A DNA stretch of 64,000 nucleotides, from positions 62,001-126,000 of the forward strand of contig JANRJW010000013.1 in NCBI GenBank assembly GCA_033763775.1, read 5' to 3'. Position 1 is the first letter of the stretch. Each line of letters starts with the position of its first letter. Both the position numbers and the translations under genes were made by a program. This DNA is from JAJTHB01 sp033763775 (GTDB taxonomy: Bacteria > Pseudomonadota > Alphaproteobacteria > Rickettsiales > SXRF01). The notes beneath the pieces were generated by a model that was not told the DNA's origin, searched no databases, and saw nothing but the letters and a program-made list of their open reading frames with translations. This document shows, piece by piece, positions 8,542 to 16,303 of the stretch.

Positions 8542-8851
8542 CCACGGCGCGCTGAGCTATCAGCATATTAATGTCTTTCGCATTGACATGGAAACCAAGC
8601 GTGATGGCGCGCTGAATGAACCCTATCTGAGCATGTATCTGGCGGCGTGTGACGCAGCCGGCACGGAGCTTAAAACCTATAATGAACAGGGCAGGCAGGT
8701 GGCGGTGGGTTCATCGTTTGTACGGCTTTCCATGCCGCAGGTAACCGCACCGCAGAAACAGGCTCACCGCGCGCTGATGCAGGCCTTGTTTGATTATCTT
8801 CAGGCAGAAAATCAGCTGGCCTCGGGCAGCGTGGTGGAGGCGACCGAATGA
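8504..8851 (+). CDS. Unknown small protein inside the phage-like cassette
   Basis: I do not recognise this 115-residue protein. The start is the ATG at 8504, with AGGAG nine bases upstream, and it lies within the last 38 bases of the glycosyltransferase gene. The sequence has an apparently beta-rich first half (IYRLDTPLSHGALSYQHINV) and a helical C-terminal part (APQKQAHRALMQALFDYLQ). There is no signal peptide and no transmembrane segment. Its stop overlaps the next gene as ATGA. Given its neighbours it may be a virion-type accessory or chaperone protein, but that is only context. Confidence 0.6.
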   Translation: MPGLIYRLDTPLSHGALSYQHINVFRIDMETKRDGALNEPYLSMYLAACDAAGTELKTYNEQGRQVAVGSSFVRLSMPQVTAPQKQAHRALMQALFDYLQAENQLASGSVVEATE

Positions 8852-9507
8852 GGTGTCGGCTGGGCAGCGGCGAGGCGGAGATTGCCGGCGCTGCGTTTCA
8901 GCAGGTGCTCGGCGAAATTCAGAATGATTGCTATGATACGAAGCTCGCAGCACTGAAAGCAGGCGATGTCGTGGTGGATATTGGAGCGCATATCGGGCTG
9001 TTTTCCTGTTATGTGGCGCTGAATTATCCCGAGGTTCGGGTGCTGGCTTATGAGCCCGCGGCTGCAAACTATGAGCATCTTATCCGCAATATAGCTCCTT
9101 TTCCCCAGATCACCGCCTATCGCGTGGCGCTTGGTGATGGCTCGCCGCTGCGGCTGCAATATCGCCGCCTGCGGGATTATTGTTCATCGGCTTTTTATGA
9201 AAGCCATCTGGCAGACGGCGCCTATGAGATGGCCTATAGCCTGACACTGGATGAAATACTAACGCCGCATGAGCGCGTGGCGCTGCTCAAAATGGACTGT
9301 GAAGGCGCAGAATGGCAGGCATTACTGACAAGTAAGCTGCTGGATGAGCGTGTGGAGCATCTCAGGATGGAGCTGCACCATCTGCCACAATTTGACGCTC
9401 TGAAAACGTCGCTGAAGCAACGCCTGCAAGACTTTGCTGGCCGGAATTATCAGCGTCTGCGAATCAATGAAGTCGATAAATTGCATTCTGAGGGGCTTGC
9501 AGCCTAA
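8848..9507 (+). CDS. FkbM-family SAM-dependent methyltransferase
   Basis: The 219-residue protein carries the FkbM hallmarks. The SAM-binding motif I is VVDIGAHIGLFSCYVA near residues 42-57. The acidic motif YEPAAANYEHL follows, then the family-specific LKMDCEGAEW near 150-159. FkbM enzymes O-methylate sugars or other hydroxyls, so this one could act on the product of the glycosyltransferase two genes upstream. The start overlaps the preceding stop (ATGA). The N-terminus is short for the family, so only the catalytic domain is present. It is the last gene of the coupled cassette; queF follows 25 bases later on the same strand. Confidence 0.8.
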   Translation: MRCRLGSGEAEIAGAAFQQVLGEIQNDCYDTKLAALKAGDVVVDIGAHIGLFSCYVALNYPEVRVLAYEPAAANYEHLIRNIAPFPQITAYRVALGDGSPLRLQYRRLRDYCSSAFYESHLADGAYEMAYSLTLDEILTPHERVALLKMDCEGAEWQALLTSKLLDERVEHLRMELHHLPQFDALKTSLKQRLQDFAGRNYQRLRINEVDKLHSEGLAA

Positions 9508-9532
9508 GCTTCTGGCTGCTACAAAAACCCCC

Positions 9533-9982
9533 ATGAGCAAACTTAAACAACTCGGCCGCCAGACGGCGCTTCCCACCTCGCCAGACAAAGCATTGCTGGA
9601 GAGGGTGGACAATCCACACCCCGATACGCTGTACTGCGTGCGCTTTGTGTGCCCGGAATTTACCTCCATCTGCCCGATCACCGGCCAGCCGGATTTTGCG
9701 CATCTGGTGCTGGATTATGTGCCGCAGAAATTTCTCGTGGAAAGCAAGGCGCTGAAACTCTTTCTTGGTTCTTTTCGAAACCACGGCGCGTTTCACGAGG
9801 ATTGCACGGTAGCCATCGCCAAACGCATCGTCCAGGAAATCAAGCCCACATGGCTACGCATTGGTGGCTACTGGTACCCCAGAGGGGGTATTCCGATTGA
9901 TATTTTCTACCAGACTGGTGAAGCGCCCAAAGGTGTCTGGATACCGCCGCAGGATGTGCCGCCCTATCGCGGCCGGGGCTAA
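9533..9982 (+). CDS. queF: 7-cyano-7-deazaguanine reductase QueF (short type)
   Basis: QueF reduces preQ0 to preQ1 with NADPH in queuosine biosynthesis. The 149-residue length fits the unimodular YkvM type. The catalytic cysteine lies in FTSICPITGQPDFA near residue 45. The QueF motif ESKALKLFLGSFRNHGAFHED follows at about residues 66-86, carrying the binding glutamate and the H-E-D triplet. The start chosen is the ATG that gives MSKLKQLGRQT, the family-typical N-terminus; longer frames read back into the methyltransferase gene. I see no preQ1 riboswitch in the 25-base leader. It converges with ugd, the ends overlapping by four bases. Confidence 0.95.
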   Translation: MSKLKQLGRQTALPTSPDKALLERVDNPHPDTLYCVRFVCPEFTSICPITGQPDFAHLVLDYVPQKFLVESKALKLFLGSFRNHGAFHEDCTVAIAKRIVQEIKPTWLRIGGYWYPRGGIPIDIFYQTGEAPKGVWIPPQDVPPYRGRG

Positions 9983-11346
9983 GCGGCTTTTTCATCGTCA
10001 ATATTAAGATCCGCAATCCACGGCTGGCCGGGCACCACATCTTGTCTGCCAATCGACACATAGTGGAACCCATGCGCCTGCATATCCTGACGTTTATAAA
10101 TATTACGTAGATCAATCACCAGCGGGGTTCGCAGCAGGCTGCGCACGCGCTTCATCTCGAGGCTGCGAAACTCGTTCCACTCAGTGAGAATCACCAGCGC
10201 GTCGGCATCCTGCATGGCAGCCGGCGCATCAGCATAAAAACGAACGTCCGGCGGCAGCAGGCGTGCCGCTTCTTTCATACCTTCCGGGTCATAAGCGGCG
10301 ATGCTGGCACCCGCTTCCAGCAATGCGGGAATAATCGTCAGGCTTGGGCTTTCGCGCATATCATCCGTGCCGGGTTTGAAGGTCAGGCCAAGCACGGCAA
10401 GTGTTTTTCCCTTCACGCTGCCGCCGCACGCGGCAATAATTTTTTCTGCCATGCGACGCTTGCGCTGCTCGTTGCCATCGATCATCGCATCAATCATCAG
10501 GCTGTGGCAACCGGCCTGTCTGGCCATCTGCTGCAGTGCCAGCGCATCTTTGGGAAAGCACGAGCCGCCAAAGCCCGGCCCCGGACGCAGAAATTGATCG
10601 CCAATGCGCTTATCCATGCCGATACCACGCGCGACATCGCGGATATTGGCACCAGTTTTTTCGCAAATATCGGCCATTTCATTAATGAAGGCAACGCGTG
10701 CTGCCAGCATGCAGTTGGAGGCGTATTTCACCAGCTCCGAGCTTTCAAAGGTGGTAAAAAACAGCTGCGCGCCATTAAGGCAGATGGGTTCGTAAAGCTT
10801 GGCGAGCAATTCGCGCGCTCGTTTGCTATCGACGCCTGCCACAATGCGATCCGGCGACATGAAGTCCTTGATCGCGCTGCCTTCGCGCAGAAACTCAGGA
10901 TTGGAAGCAACATCAAAATCTGCGCCGGGATTCAGCTCGCTGATGCGTTTTGCCAGTTTTCGGTTTGTCCCGATCGGCACCGTGGATTTCACCACCACCA
11001 CGCTATATCCATTCAGCGCCAGTGCGACTTCATCGGCGGCGGCGTTAAATGCACGCATATCAGGCATGCCGTCCTTGTCATCGGGCGGCGTGCCAACGGC
11101 AATCATCACCACATCCGCCGCGCTCACCGCTTGTTTCAAATCAATCGAAAAAGACAGCCTGCCCGCCTTGCGATTGCTTTCCACCAGCTGCTGAAGCCCT
11201 GGCTCGTAGATAGGCATGACATGCTGTTGCAGATGCGCGATTTTCTGGCCATCTTTATCCACACAGGTCACATGGTGGCCGAATTCCGACAGGCACACGC
11301 CTGATACCAGCCCGACATAGCCGGTGCCAATCACCGCGATTTTCAT
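9979..11346 (-). CDS. ugd: UDP-glucose 6-dehydrogenase
   Basis: This enzyme oxidises UDP-glucose twice with NAD+ to UDP-glucuronate for polysaccharide or lipid decoration. The N-terminal Rossmann motif is GTGYVGLVSG at residues 7-16. The catalytic cysteine is Cys263 in GGSCFPKD, and KSTVPIGT near 120-127 is the usual NAD-domain block. The C-terminal UDP-binding domain includes LGLTFKPGTDDMRESPS. The 455-residue length is normal. The ATG overlaps the galU stop (ATGA), so galU and ugd make consecutive steps from UTP and glucose-1-phosphate to UDP-glucuronate. Confidence 0.96.
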   Translation of the reverse strand: MKIAVIGTGYVGLVSGVCLSEFGHHVTCVDKDGQKIAHLQQHVMPIYEPGLQQLVESNRKAGRLSFSIDLKQAVSAADVVMIAVGTPPDDKDGMPDMRAFNAAADEVALALNGYSVVVVKSTVPIGTNRKLAKRISELNPGADFDVASNPEFLREGSAIKDFMSPDRIVAGVDSKRARELLAKLYEPICLNGAQLFFTTFESSELVKYASNCMLAARVAFINEMADICEKTGANIRDVARGIGMDKRIGDQFLRPGPGFGGSCFPKDALALQQMARQAGCHSLMIDAMIDGNEQRKRRMAEKIIAACGGSVKGKTLAVLGLTFKPGTDDMRESPSLTIIPALLEAGASIAAYDPEGMKEAARLLPPDVRFYADAPAAMQDADALVILTEWNEFRSLEMKRVRSLLRTPLVIDLRNIYKRQDMQAHGFHYVSIGRQDVVPGQPWIADLNIDDEKAA

Positions 11347-12233
11347 AGAGAACCTTTCAGAAGCTTGGAAATCTCGGCAGTCAGAGGCTCACGCAGTGCT
11401 TTATCCTGCAAGGCAAACGCCACATTGGCCGCCACATAACCAGCCACGGAGCCGCAGTCATAGCGGGTTCCTTCAAAGCGATAGCCATGGGTGGTGGTGC
11501 GGCTCACTGTGGCGTTGATCGCGTCGGTGAGCTGAATTTCACCGCCCGCACCGGCCTTCTGGTGGCTCAGAACATCAAAAATTTCCGGTTGCAGAATATA
11601 GCGGCCGATAATCGATAATGTCGAAGGGGCGGATTCCGGCGCTGGTTTTTCCACCAGCGCTTTGGCTTTGACCAGCCTTTCGTCAGAACTGTGGGTGGAA
11701 TCAATATCAATGATGCCATAGTTTTTAGTCTGCTCACGCGGTACATCCATCACCCCGAGCATATTGCCGCCAACACTGGCATGCGCCTGAACCATCTGTT
11801 TCAGGCAGGGCACGGTCGATTGCACCAGATCATCCGCCAGAATCACGGCGAATGGCTCATCTCCCACCAGATGGCGCGCGCACCACACGGCATGTCCCAG
11901 CCCCAGCGGCTCCTGCTGGCGGGTAAAAAGAATATTGCCGGCTTCCGGAAGCCAGCTGCTGGTTTGTTCCAGCTCGAATTTCTTATCTTTGGCGCTGAGC
12001 ACGTTCTGCAGCTCATAGACATGGTCAAAATGATCAGCAATCGCGCCTTTATTGCGCCCGGTCACAAAAATAAACTGCTCGATGCCGGCGGCTCTTGCCT
12101 CTTCAAAGGCATAATGAATCAGTGGTTTGCTCACCACTGGCAGCATTTCCTTGGGCATGGATTTGGTCGCGGGTAGAAAACGCGTGCCCAACCCACCCAC
12201 AGGAAACACAACTTTTCTGATTTTCTGGCTCAT
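11343..12233 (-). CDS. galU: UTP-glucose-1-phosphate uridylyltransferase
   Basis: GalU makes UDP-glucose from UTP and glucose-1-phosphate. The nucleotidyltransferase signature FPVGGLGTRFLPATK lies at the N-terminus, followed by KPLIHYAFEEA, ILADDLV and VEKPAPE. Length is about 296 residues, as expected. I chose the ATG that gives MSQKIRKVVFPVGG; an in-frame TTG five codons upstream (12248) is possible but less likely. It is the first gene of galU-ugd, divergent from rpmG. Confidence 0.95.
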   Translation of the reverse strand: MSQKIRKVVFPVGGLGTRFLPATKSMPKEMLPVVSKPLIHYAFEEARAAGIEQFIFVTGRNKGAIADHFDHVYELQNVLSAKDKKFELEQTSSWLPEAGNILFTRQQEPLGLGHAVWCARHLVGDEPFAVILADDLVQSTVPCLKQMVQAHASVGGNMLGVMDVPREQTKNYGIIDIDSTHSSDERLVKAKALVEKPAPESAPSTLSIIGRYILQPEIFDVLSHQKAGAGGEIQLTDAINATVSRTTTHGYRFEGTRYDCGSVAGYVAANVAFALQDKALREPLTAEISKLLKGSL

Positions 12234-12306
12234 GCAGCGCGGAATCAAGCCCTAAACCATGAAAAAGTCAATAGCTTAGCAGCTGCGCCATTTTACTCAA
12301 TAATGC

Positions 12307-12334
12307 TTGACAGCGGCTCGGCTGTGACTATGCT
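12307..12334 (+). promoter_or_regulatory. Sigma70-type promoter for rpmG-yajC
   Basis: A perfect -35 TTGACA at 12307-12312 is followed after 16 bases by the -10-like TATGCT at 12329-12334. Transcription would start near 12341, about 23 bases before rpmG. It is one of the best promoter matches in the window and fits a strongly expressed ribosomal-protein gene. Confidence 0.7.
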
Positions 12335-12363
12335 CTGCGCCTCATTTATTCAGGAACAGGCAT

Positions 12364-12531
12364 ATGGCTAAAAAGAACATTCTTCTGGTAAAGCTGGTTA
12401 GCTCCGCGGATACCGGTTTTTATTACGTCACCAAGAAAAACCCAAAAACCAAAACCGAAAAGCTCAAGCTGAAAAAATATGATCCCGTGGTGCGCAAGCA
12501 CGTTGTGTTCAACGAAGGGAAAATTAAATAG
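12364..12531 (+). CDS. rpmG: 50S ribosomal protein L33
   Basis: A 55-codon gene reads MAKKNILLVKLVSSADTGFY at its start and ends with PVVRKHVVFNEGKIK, the alphaproteobacterial L33 pattern. It is a small basic large-subunit protein. The zinc-ribbon cysteines of the C+ form are absent, so this is the cysteine-free C- type. It is preceded by a good promoter and a weak AGGAAC ribosome site. yajC starts two bases after its stop. Confidence 0.95.
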   Translation: MAKKNILLVKLVSSADTGFYYVTKKNPKTKTEKLKLKKYDPVVRKHVVFNEGKIK

Positions 12532-12533
12532 CC

Positions 12534-12914
12534 ATGGCCGCGGACAACACTCAGCAGCCCGCTGCCACCACCGCGACCACCGAGGCTACGCCGGTGACCC
12601 CGCATGAGCTTTCCGCTGAAAAGATGATGATGGATAATCTCCTCATCCTCGGCATGTTGTTTTTCATTTTCTATTTTATTCTCATCCGTCCGCAGCAGCG
12701 TAAGCTGAAGGCGCATCAGAAAATGCTCAAAGAGCTCGCCAAGGGCAACAAGGTGCTCACTGCCGGCGGCGTGATCGGCACCATCAGCAAATTCGAAGGT
12801 GATGACATTGTGCATCTTGAGGTTGCACAGGGTGTGAAGCTTCGTATTGCCCGCTCGGCGATCACGGATGTGGTCAACGATGCAGCTTCTGGCGCCAGTG
12901 CCAATGATAACTGA
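12534..12914 (+). CDS. yajC: Preprotein translocase subunit YajC
   Basis: YajC is the small membrane partner of SecDF in the Sec translocon. The 126-residue protein has a low-complexity Ala/Thr N-terminus, one transmembrane helix (NLLILGMLFFIFYFILI) near residues 38-54, and the diagnostic RPQQRKLKAHQKML right after it. A small cytosolic domain follows with VLTAGGVIGTISKFEGDDIV. It sits upstream of secD, as in most proteobacteria, but a 115-base palindromic repeat separates the two genes. Confidence 0.95.
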   Translation: MAADNTQQPAATTATTEATPVTPHELSAEKMMMDNLLILGMLFFIFYFILIRPQQRKLKAHQKMLKELAKGNKVLTAGGVIGTISKFEGDDIVHLEVAQGVKLRIARSAITDVVNDAASGASANDN

Positions 12915-12947
12915 CGGTAAGCCACAGCAGCTTGCTGCCTAGGTGCC

Positions 12948-13062
12948 CGTCATCCCGGAAAACTTTGCAGCAGCAAAATTTATCCGGGATCCAGAAAAGC
13001 TAAATGTCAGCAGACATTTGGCGTCTAGATAAATAGATCCCTCGACTTCGTTCGGGATGACG
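12948..13062. repeat. Composite palindromic repeat between yajC and secD
   Basis: The element runs from CGTCATCCCGG to CGGGATGACG, so its ends are inverted copies of each other. Inside are three foldable units. The first pairs ATCCCGG...GCAAAA-type arms at about 12952-12990 around a short AGCA loop. The second is AAATGTC/GACATTT at 13002-13019 around another AGCA loop. The third is an ATCCC...GGGAT arm pair near 13036-13057. The outer motif resembles the repeat inserted in recO. Only 11 bases separate it from the secD ATG, so it could affect secD expression. Confidence 0.75.
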
Positions 13063-13073
13063 AAAGGCAAGTA

Positions 13074-14654
13074 ATGCTTCATTTCCCCCGCTGGAAAATT
13101 GTGATGATTGTAACGGTGTGTCTGACATTTGTCACACTCGCCATACCAACCTTTATCCCTGAATCAACGCGTAACGCTCTGCCGGATTACTTTCCCAAGC
13201 GCGCGGTGAACCTTGGTTTGGATTTGCAGGGTGGTTCTCATCTGCTGCTGGAAGTTGATTTTGAGTCGTTCAAGCGAGAGCAGCTAAGCAATCTTGCCGG
13301 CGATATTCGCGCTGCGCTGCGCGAAGAAAAAATTGGCTATCGCGGCTTGTCACAGATTGATGGCGCTGTGCAGTTTACGCTGCGTGAGGCGTTGGCCGAG
13401 GGGCGTGATGTTGCTGCCATCCTTCGCAAGATGGATGGTGATCTGGAAATTACCGCAAATGGGCTTGACTACCTTGTCAGATTCAACGATGCGTGGATGT
13501 CTCGTAGCCGCCAGCAGGTCATCGAGCAGTCGCTTCAGATTGTCAGCCGCCGTATCAATGAAACGGGCACCAAAGAGCCGATTATTCAGCGTCAGGGTAC
13601 GGAAAGAATTTTAGTGCAGGTGCCCGGGCTTACTGACCCTGAACATCTCAAACGCCTGCTCGGGCGGACGGCGAAAATGACATTTCATATGCTGGATGAA
13701 ACCGTGAGCCAGCAGGATATCGCGGCTGGTGTCGCTCCTGTCGGCACAAGGCTGCTTAGCTCGGATGATCGGGATCAATCCGGCAATCTTCAGCGCTTTG
13801 CGGTGCAGAGTCGTGTGATGCTCTCCGGCGATATGCTGGTTGATTCTCATGCAAGCTATGATCAGCAGACGGGTGAGCCAGTCGTTGCGTTTCGTTTTAA
13901 CAACGCTGGCGCGCGCAAGTTTGCAGAAATCACCACTGAAAATGTCGGCAGGCCATTTGCGATTGTGCTGGATAACAAAGTGATTACTGCGCCGGTCATC
14001 CGTTCACCTATTCTTGGCGGTAGCGGTATTATCAGCGGCAATTTCACTACGGAATCGGCGAATGATCTGGCGCTGCTGCTGCGTGCCGGCGCGCTTCCTG
14101 CGCCACTTGTCATCATCGAGGAACGTTCCGTCGGTCCCAGCCTTGGAGCGGATTCCATCGAGGCCGGCACCAAAGCATCCTTGATTGGCATCAGCCTCGT
14201 GGTGCTTTTTATGGTGATTTTTTATGGCCTCTTTGGAATGTTTGCGAATATCGCGATGATTGTGAACGCCTTTATGACCATTGCGCTGCTGGCATTGTTT
14301 CAGGCAACACTCACATTACCTGGCATCGCCGGCATTGTGCTCACGGTGGGCATGGCGGTGGATGCCAACGTGCTGATTTATGAACGCATGCGCGAAGAAA
14401 TCAGAAACGGCAAATCGCCCTATGCGGCAGTGGAGGATGGCTTTCGCATTGCTTTTGGCACCATTTTCGATAGCCACGTCACCACGCTGCTTGCCGCGCT
14501 GATTCTCTTCCAGTTTGGTTCTGGCGCGGTGAAAGGCTTTGCTGTGACACTTGGCATCGGCGTCGCCTGCTCGCTCTTTACTGCGGTGCTGGTCACGCGC
14601 CTGATGGTGGTCACGTGGCTGCGCCGTACCAAGCCCAAAGTGCTGCCGCTCTAG
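13074..14654 (+). CDS. secD: Protein translocase subunit SecD
   Basis: SecD is an RND-type proton-driven component that helps complete protein export across the inner membrane. A first transmembrane helix lies at about residues 8-26 and the D1 motif GLDLQGGSHLLLEVD starts at 48. The large periplasmic P1 domain includes SRRINETGTKEPIIQRQG. Five more helices fill the C-terminal third, with GMAVDANVLIYERMREE in the conserved D4 region. The 526-residue length and the end RRTKPKVLPL look complete. Unusually, secF does not follow; an Mth938-domain gene begins three bases after the stop. Confidence 0.96.
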   Translation: MLHFPRWKIVMIVTVCLTFVTLAIPTFIPESTRNALPDYFPKRAVNLGLDLQGGSHLLLEVDFESFKREQLSNLAGDIRAALREEKIGYRGLSQIDGAVQFTLREALAEGRDVAAILRKMDGDLEITANGLDYLVRFNDAWMSRSRQQVIEQSLQIVSRRINETGTKEPIIQRQGTERILVQVPGLTDPEHLKRLLGRTAKMTFHMLDETVSQQDIAAGVAPVGTRLLSSDDRDQSGNLQRFAVQSRVMLSGDMLVDSHASYDQQTGEPVVAFRFNNAGARKFAEITTENVGRPFAIVLDNKVITAPVIRSPILGGSGIISGNFTTESANDLALLLRAGALPAPLVIIEERSVGPSLGADSIEAGTKASLIGISLVVLFMVIFYGLFGMFANIAMIVNAFMTIALLALFQATLTLPGIAGIVLTVGMAVDANVLIYERMREEIRNGKSPYAAVEDGFRIAFGTIFDSHVTTLLAALILFQFGSGAVKGFAVTLGIGVACSLFTAVLVTRLMVVTWLRRTKPKVLPL

Positions 14655-14657
14655 AAT

Positions 14658-15026
14658 ATGGACGTCACGCCAGCCATCCACGAGTCCAGGCAGGTGATCA
14701 CCGGCTATGGCGGCGGCGGTTTTAAGATTAACGGTGAATTCAAGCATGGCTCGATGCTGGTGTTTGCTGATCGTATGGTGCCGCTTGAAATCCATGATAG
14801 TGCGATTGAACTAACGCACATCCAGCCAGTGCTTGAACGACACGATGTTGAGCTGCTGCTGATTGGCACTGGCAAACAGATGCGCCCGATTGATCCCACC
14901 ATACGCGCTGCGCTGAAAGCGCGCTCCACCCAGTGTGATGTGATGGACACCGGCGCCGCCTGCCGCACCTACAATGTGCTCCAGAGTGAAGAGCGCCGCG
15001 TCGCGGCACTCGTTGTTGCCATTTAA
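14658..15026 (+). CDS. Mth938-like (DUF498) domain protein, NDUFAF3 homologue
   Basis: The 122-residue protein shows the Mth938 pattern: GYGGGGFKINGEFKHGSMLVF near the start, LLLIGTGKQMRPI in the middle and CDVMDTGAACRTYNVLQSEERRVA at the end. The mitochondrial homologue NDUFAF3 is a complex I assembly factor, and in alphaproteobacteria the gene is commonly linked to secDF and to a squalene/phytoene-synthase-like gene (NDUFAF6 relative). Both are present here, at 14658 and 16971. The bacterial function is not firmly established. It is tightly linked to secD. Confidence 0.85.
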   Translation: MDVTPAIHESRQVITGYGGGGFKINGEFKHGSMLVFADRMVPLEIHDSAIELTHIQPVLERHDVELLLIGTGKQMRPIDPTIRAALKARSTQCDVMDTGAACRTYNVLQSEERRVAALVVAI

Positions 15027-15132
15027 GCTTTTGATTTAGATTAATTAAAAAATTTCACAAAAGCTTCATAAGTGATCTCGGCCTTTTGCTAGTACAATCT
15101 CTTTAAATCTAATCTCCTGTAAAGATTGCTGC

Positions 15133-15648
15133 ATGCCGCCGCTTAATCCTGAAGAGTATAACAAACGTTATGTAGGATGGTTTTATATAGTTTCGGCAAA
15201 TAATGAAAAGAAAATCGAAGATGCAACTCTTGCTGCGATTGATAAGATTCTCAAGCCTTTAAAAAACCACATAGATTTATTTGAAAACAGGGAAAAAATT
15301 GCTGATTTATCAGAAAAAATAAATCAGGTCGCAGCGGTTAAACTAGTCAAAAAACATTTTCTTGATGAACGTCGTCAAATCATCATGGAGCAGGTGGACA
15401 AGCTGCTTGCTGAAAGTGGCTCGCCAATTGTGGATAGCTATATCGATGAATTTAAAAATCGCCTTGAAAAAGCCCCAAACCCGTTAGTTCAAATCGCAGA
15501 TTCGCATATGGATAAAGTGCAGGAAGGTGTCAGAGAATCAATAAAAATGATAAAAAAAGACTTCGAAAAACATACCCTTGACGCCCTTATGGCAAAGATT
15601 GATGATGCGCTCGACCAGTTTCTGGGAACGGGGATCAGGATAGGCTGA
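15133..15648 (+). CDS. Hypothetical protein, charged and helical
   Basis: I do not recognise this 171-residue protein. It is rich in Lys, Glu, Asp and Ile and looks mostly alpha-helical. It has no signal peptide, no obvious transmembrane helix and no cysteines. Codon use is clearly more AT-rich than in the flanking genes, with many AAA, AAT and ATT codons. It lies between the Mth938 gene and a decayed sodB end, in a stretch that interrupts a conserved gene neighbourhood. This suggests recent acquisition. The 106-base upstream gap holds a 9-base inverted repeat (AAGCTTTTG at 15025 and CAAAAGCTT at 15058). Confidence 0.6.
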   Translation: MPPLNPEEYNKRYVGWFYIVSANNEKKIEDATLAAIDKILKPLKNHIDLFENREKIADLSEKINQVAAVKLVKKHFLDERRQIIMEQVDKLLAESGSPIVDSYIDEFKNRLEKAPNPLVQIADSHMDKVQEGVRESIKMIKKDFEKHTLDALMAKIDDALDQFLGTGIRIG

Positions 15649-15650
15649 AT

Positions 15651-15750
15651 TTAGCCCAGATTCTTCTCTACGAACTCCCAGTTCACCAGCATGACAACGA
15701 AATTTGTGGCATAGTCTGGCTGGAAATTTCGGCAATAATATAAAGTATGC
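15651..15750 (-). pseudogene. Decayed duplicate of the sodB 3' end
   Basis: The minus strand here ends with the same last residues as the intact sodB about 650 bases away (LVNWEFVEKNLG, then stop). The 33 bases at 15658-15690 are identical to 16307-16339. Further upstream the match weakens (QPDYATNFVVM against RPDYVTTFLDK), then shows a one-base length change, and can be followed only to about 15750. The rest of the gene is missing. This looks like a partial duplication, or a remnant left when DNA was inserted beside sodB. Confidence 0.8.
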
Positions 15751-15763
15751 ATTTCAAAAAAAG

Positions 15764-16303
15764 TCAGGAATTCCCATAAACTACGCCGTCTATCATTAAA
15801 AAACCACTTCTCCACAGATTTTGAGATCTATGCAAATAATGCATGATTGGCATATTGCTTCTGAATTTTTTTGTTTCTGTCTGGTTGTAATGATAACGTT
15901 GAGTTTGATCCCGAAAATAGTCAGGATATTTGATATATTCGCCGCAGGCAGTTAACATAGTGCCTATCCTCAGTTTGGGCAGCGCACCATGATTAAGATT
16001 GTAATAAAGGCGAATTACATCATCCGGCAATGTCCCCAATCTTACATCGATTACCGTGTGATATGTGCCGGGAAATCTGGCCGGACGCTTACGGTGTACG
16101 ATCTTTGTAATGACGCCGCGGATCAGCGCCCTCTCAATGCGTTTTTGTGAGATCGGGGTTTTATTCCAGGTAAGAATACGTTGATTGTCAATCTCTAGAC
16201 GACGATAACTTTTTCCATCAAAGCAGGGAGGTGTGAGCTGGGCATGTGTAGAAGAACACAGGCACAGCAGGCCTGCAAAAATGAAAAAACGAAACCAGAT
16301 CAC
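15764..16303 (-). CDS. Secreted hypothetical protein, possibly DUF3465-like
   Basis: The 179-residue protein begins with a signal peptide (IWFRFFIFAGLLCLCSSTHA, cleavage likely after THA). The mature part has two cysteines (near residues 27 and 117) that could form a disulfide bond. The phrases GVITKIVHRKR, NLNHGALPKLRIG and GEYI, and the end GFLMIDGVVYG, remind me of the DUF3465 family, but I am not sure. The start is GTG and overlaps the sodB stop (GTGA), so it is translated after sodB. It sits between the true sodB and the sodB fragment, which marks it as an insertion. Confidence 0.6.
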   Translation of the reverse strand: MIWFRFFIFAGLLCLCSSTHAQLTPPCFDGKSYRRLEIDNQRILTWNKTPISQKRIERALIRGVITKIVHRKRPARFPGTYHTVIDVRLGTLPDDVIRLYYNLNHGALPKLRIGTMLTACGEYIKYPDYFRDQTQRYHYNQTETKKFRSNMPIMHYLHRSQNLWRSGFLMIDGVVYGNS

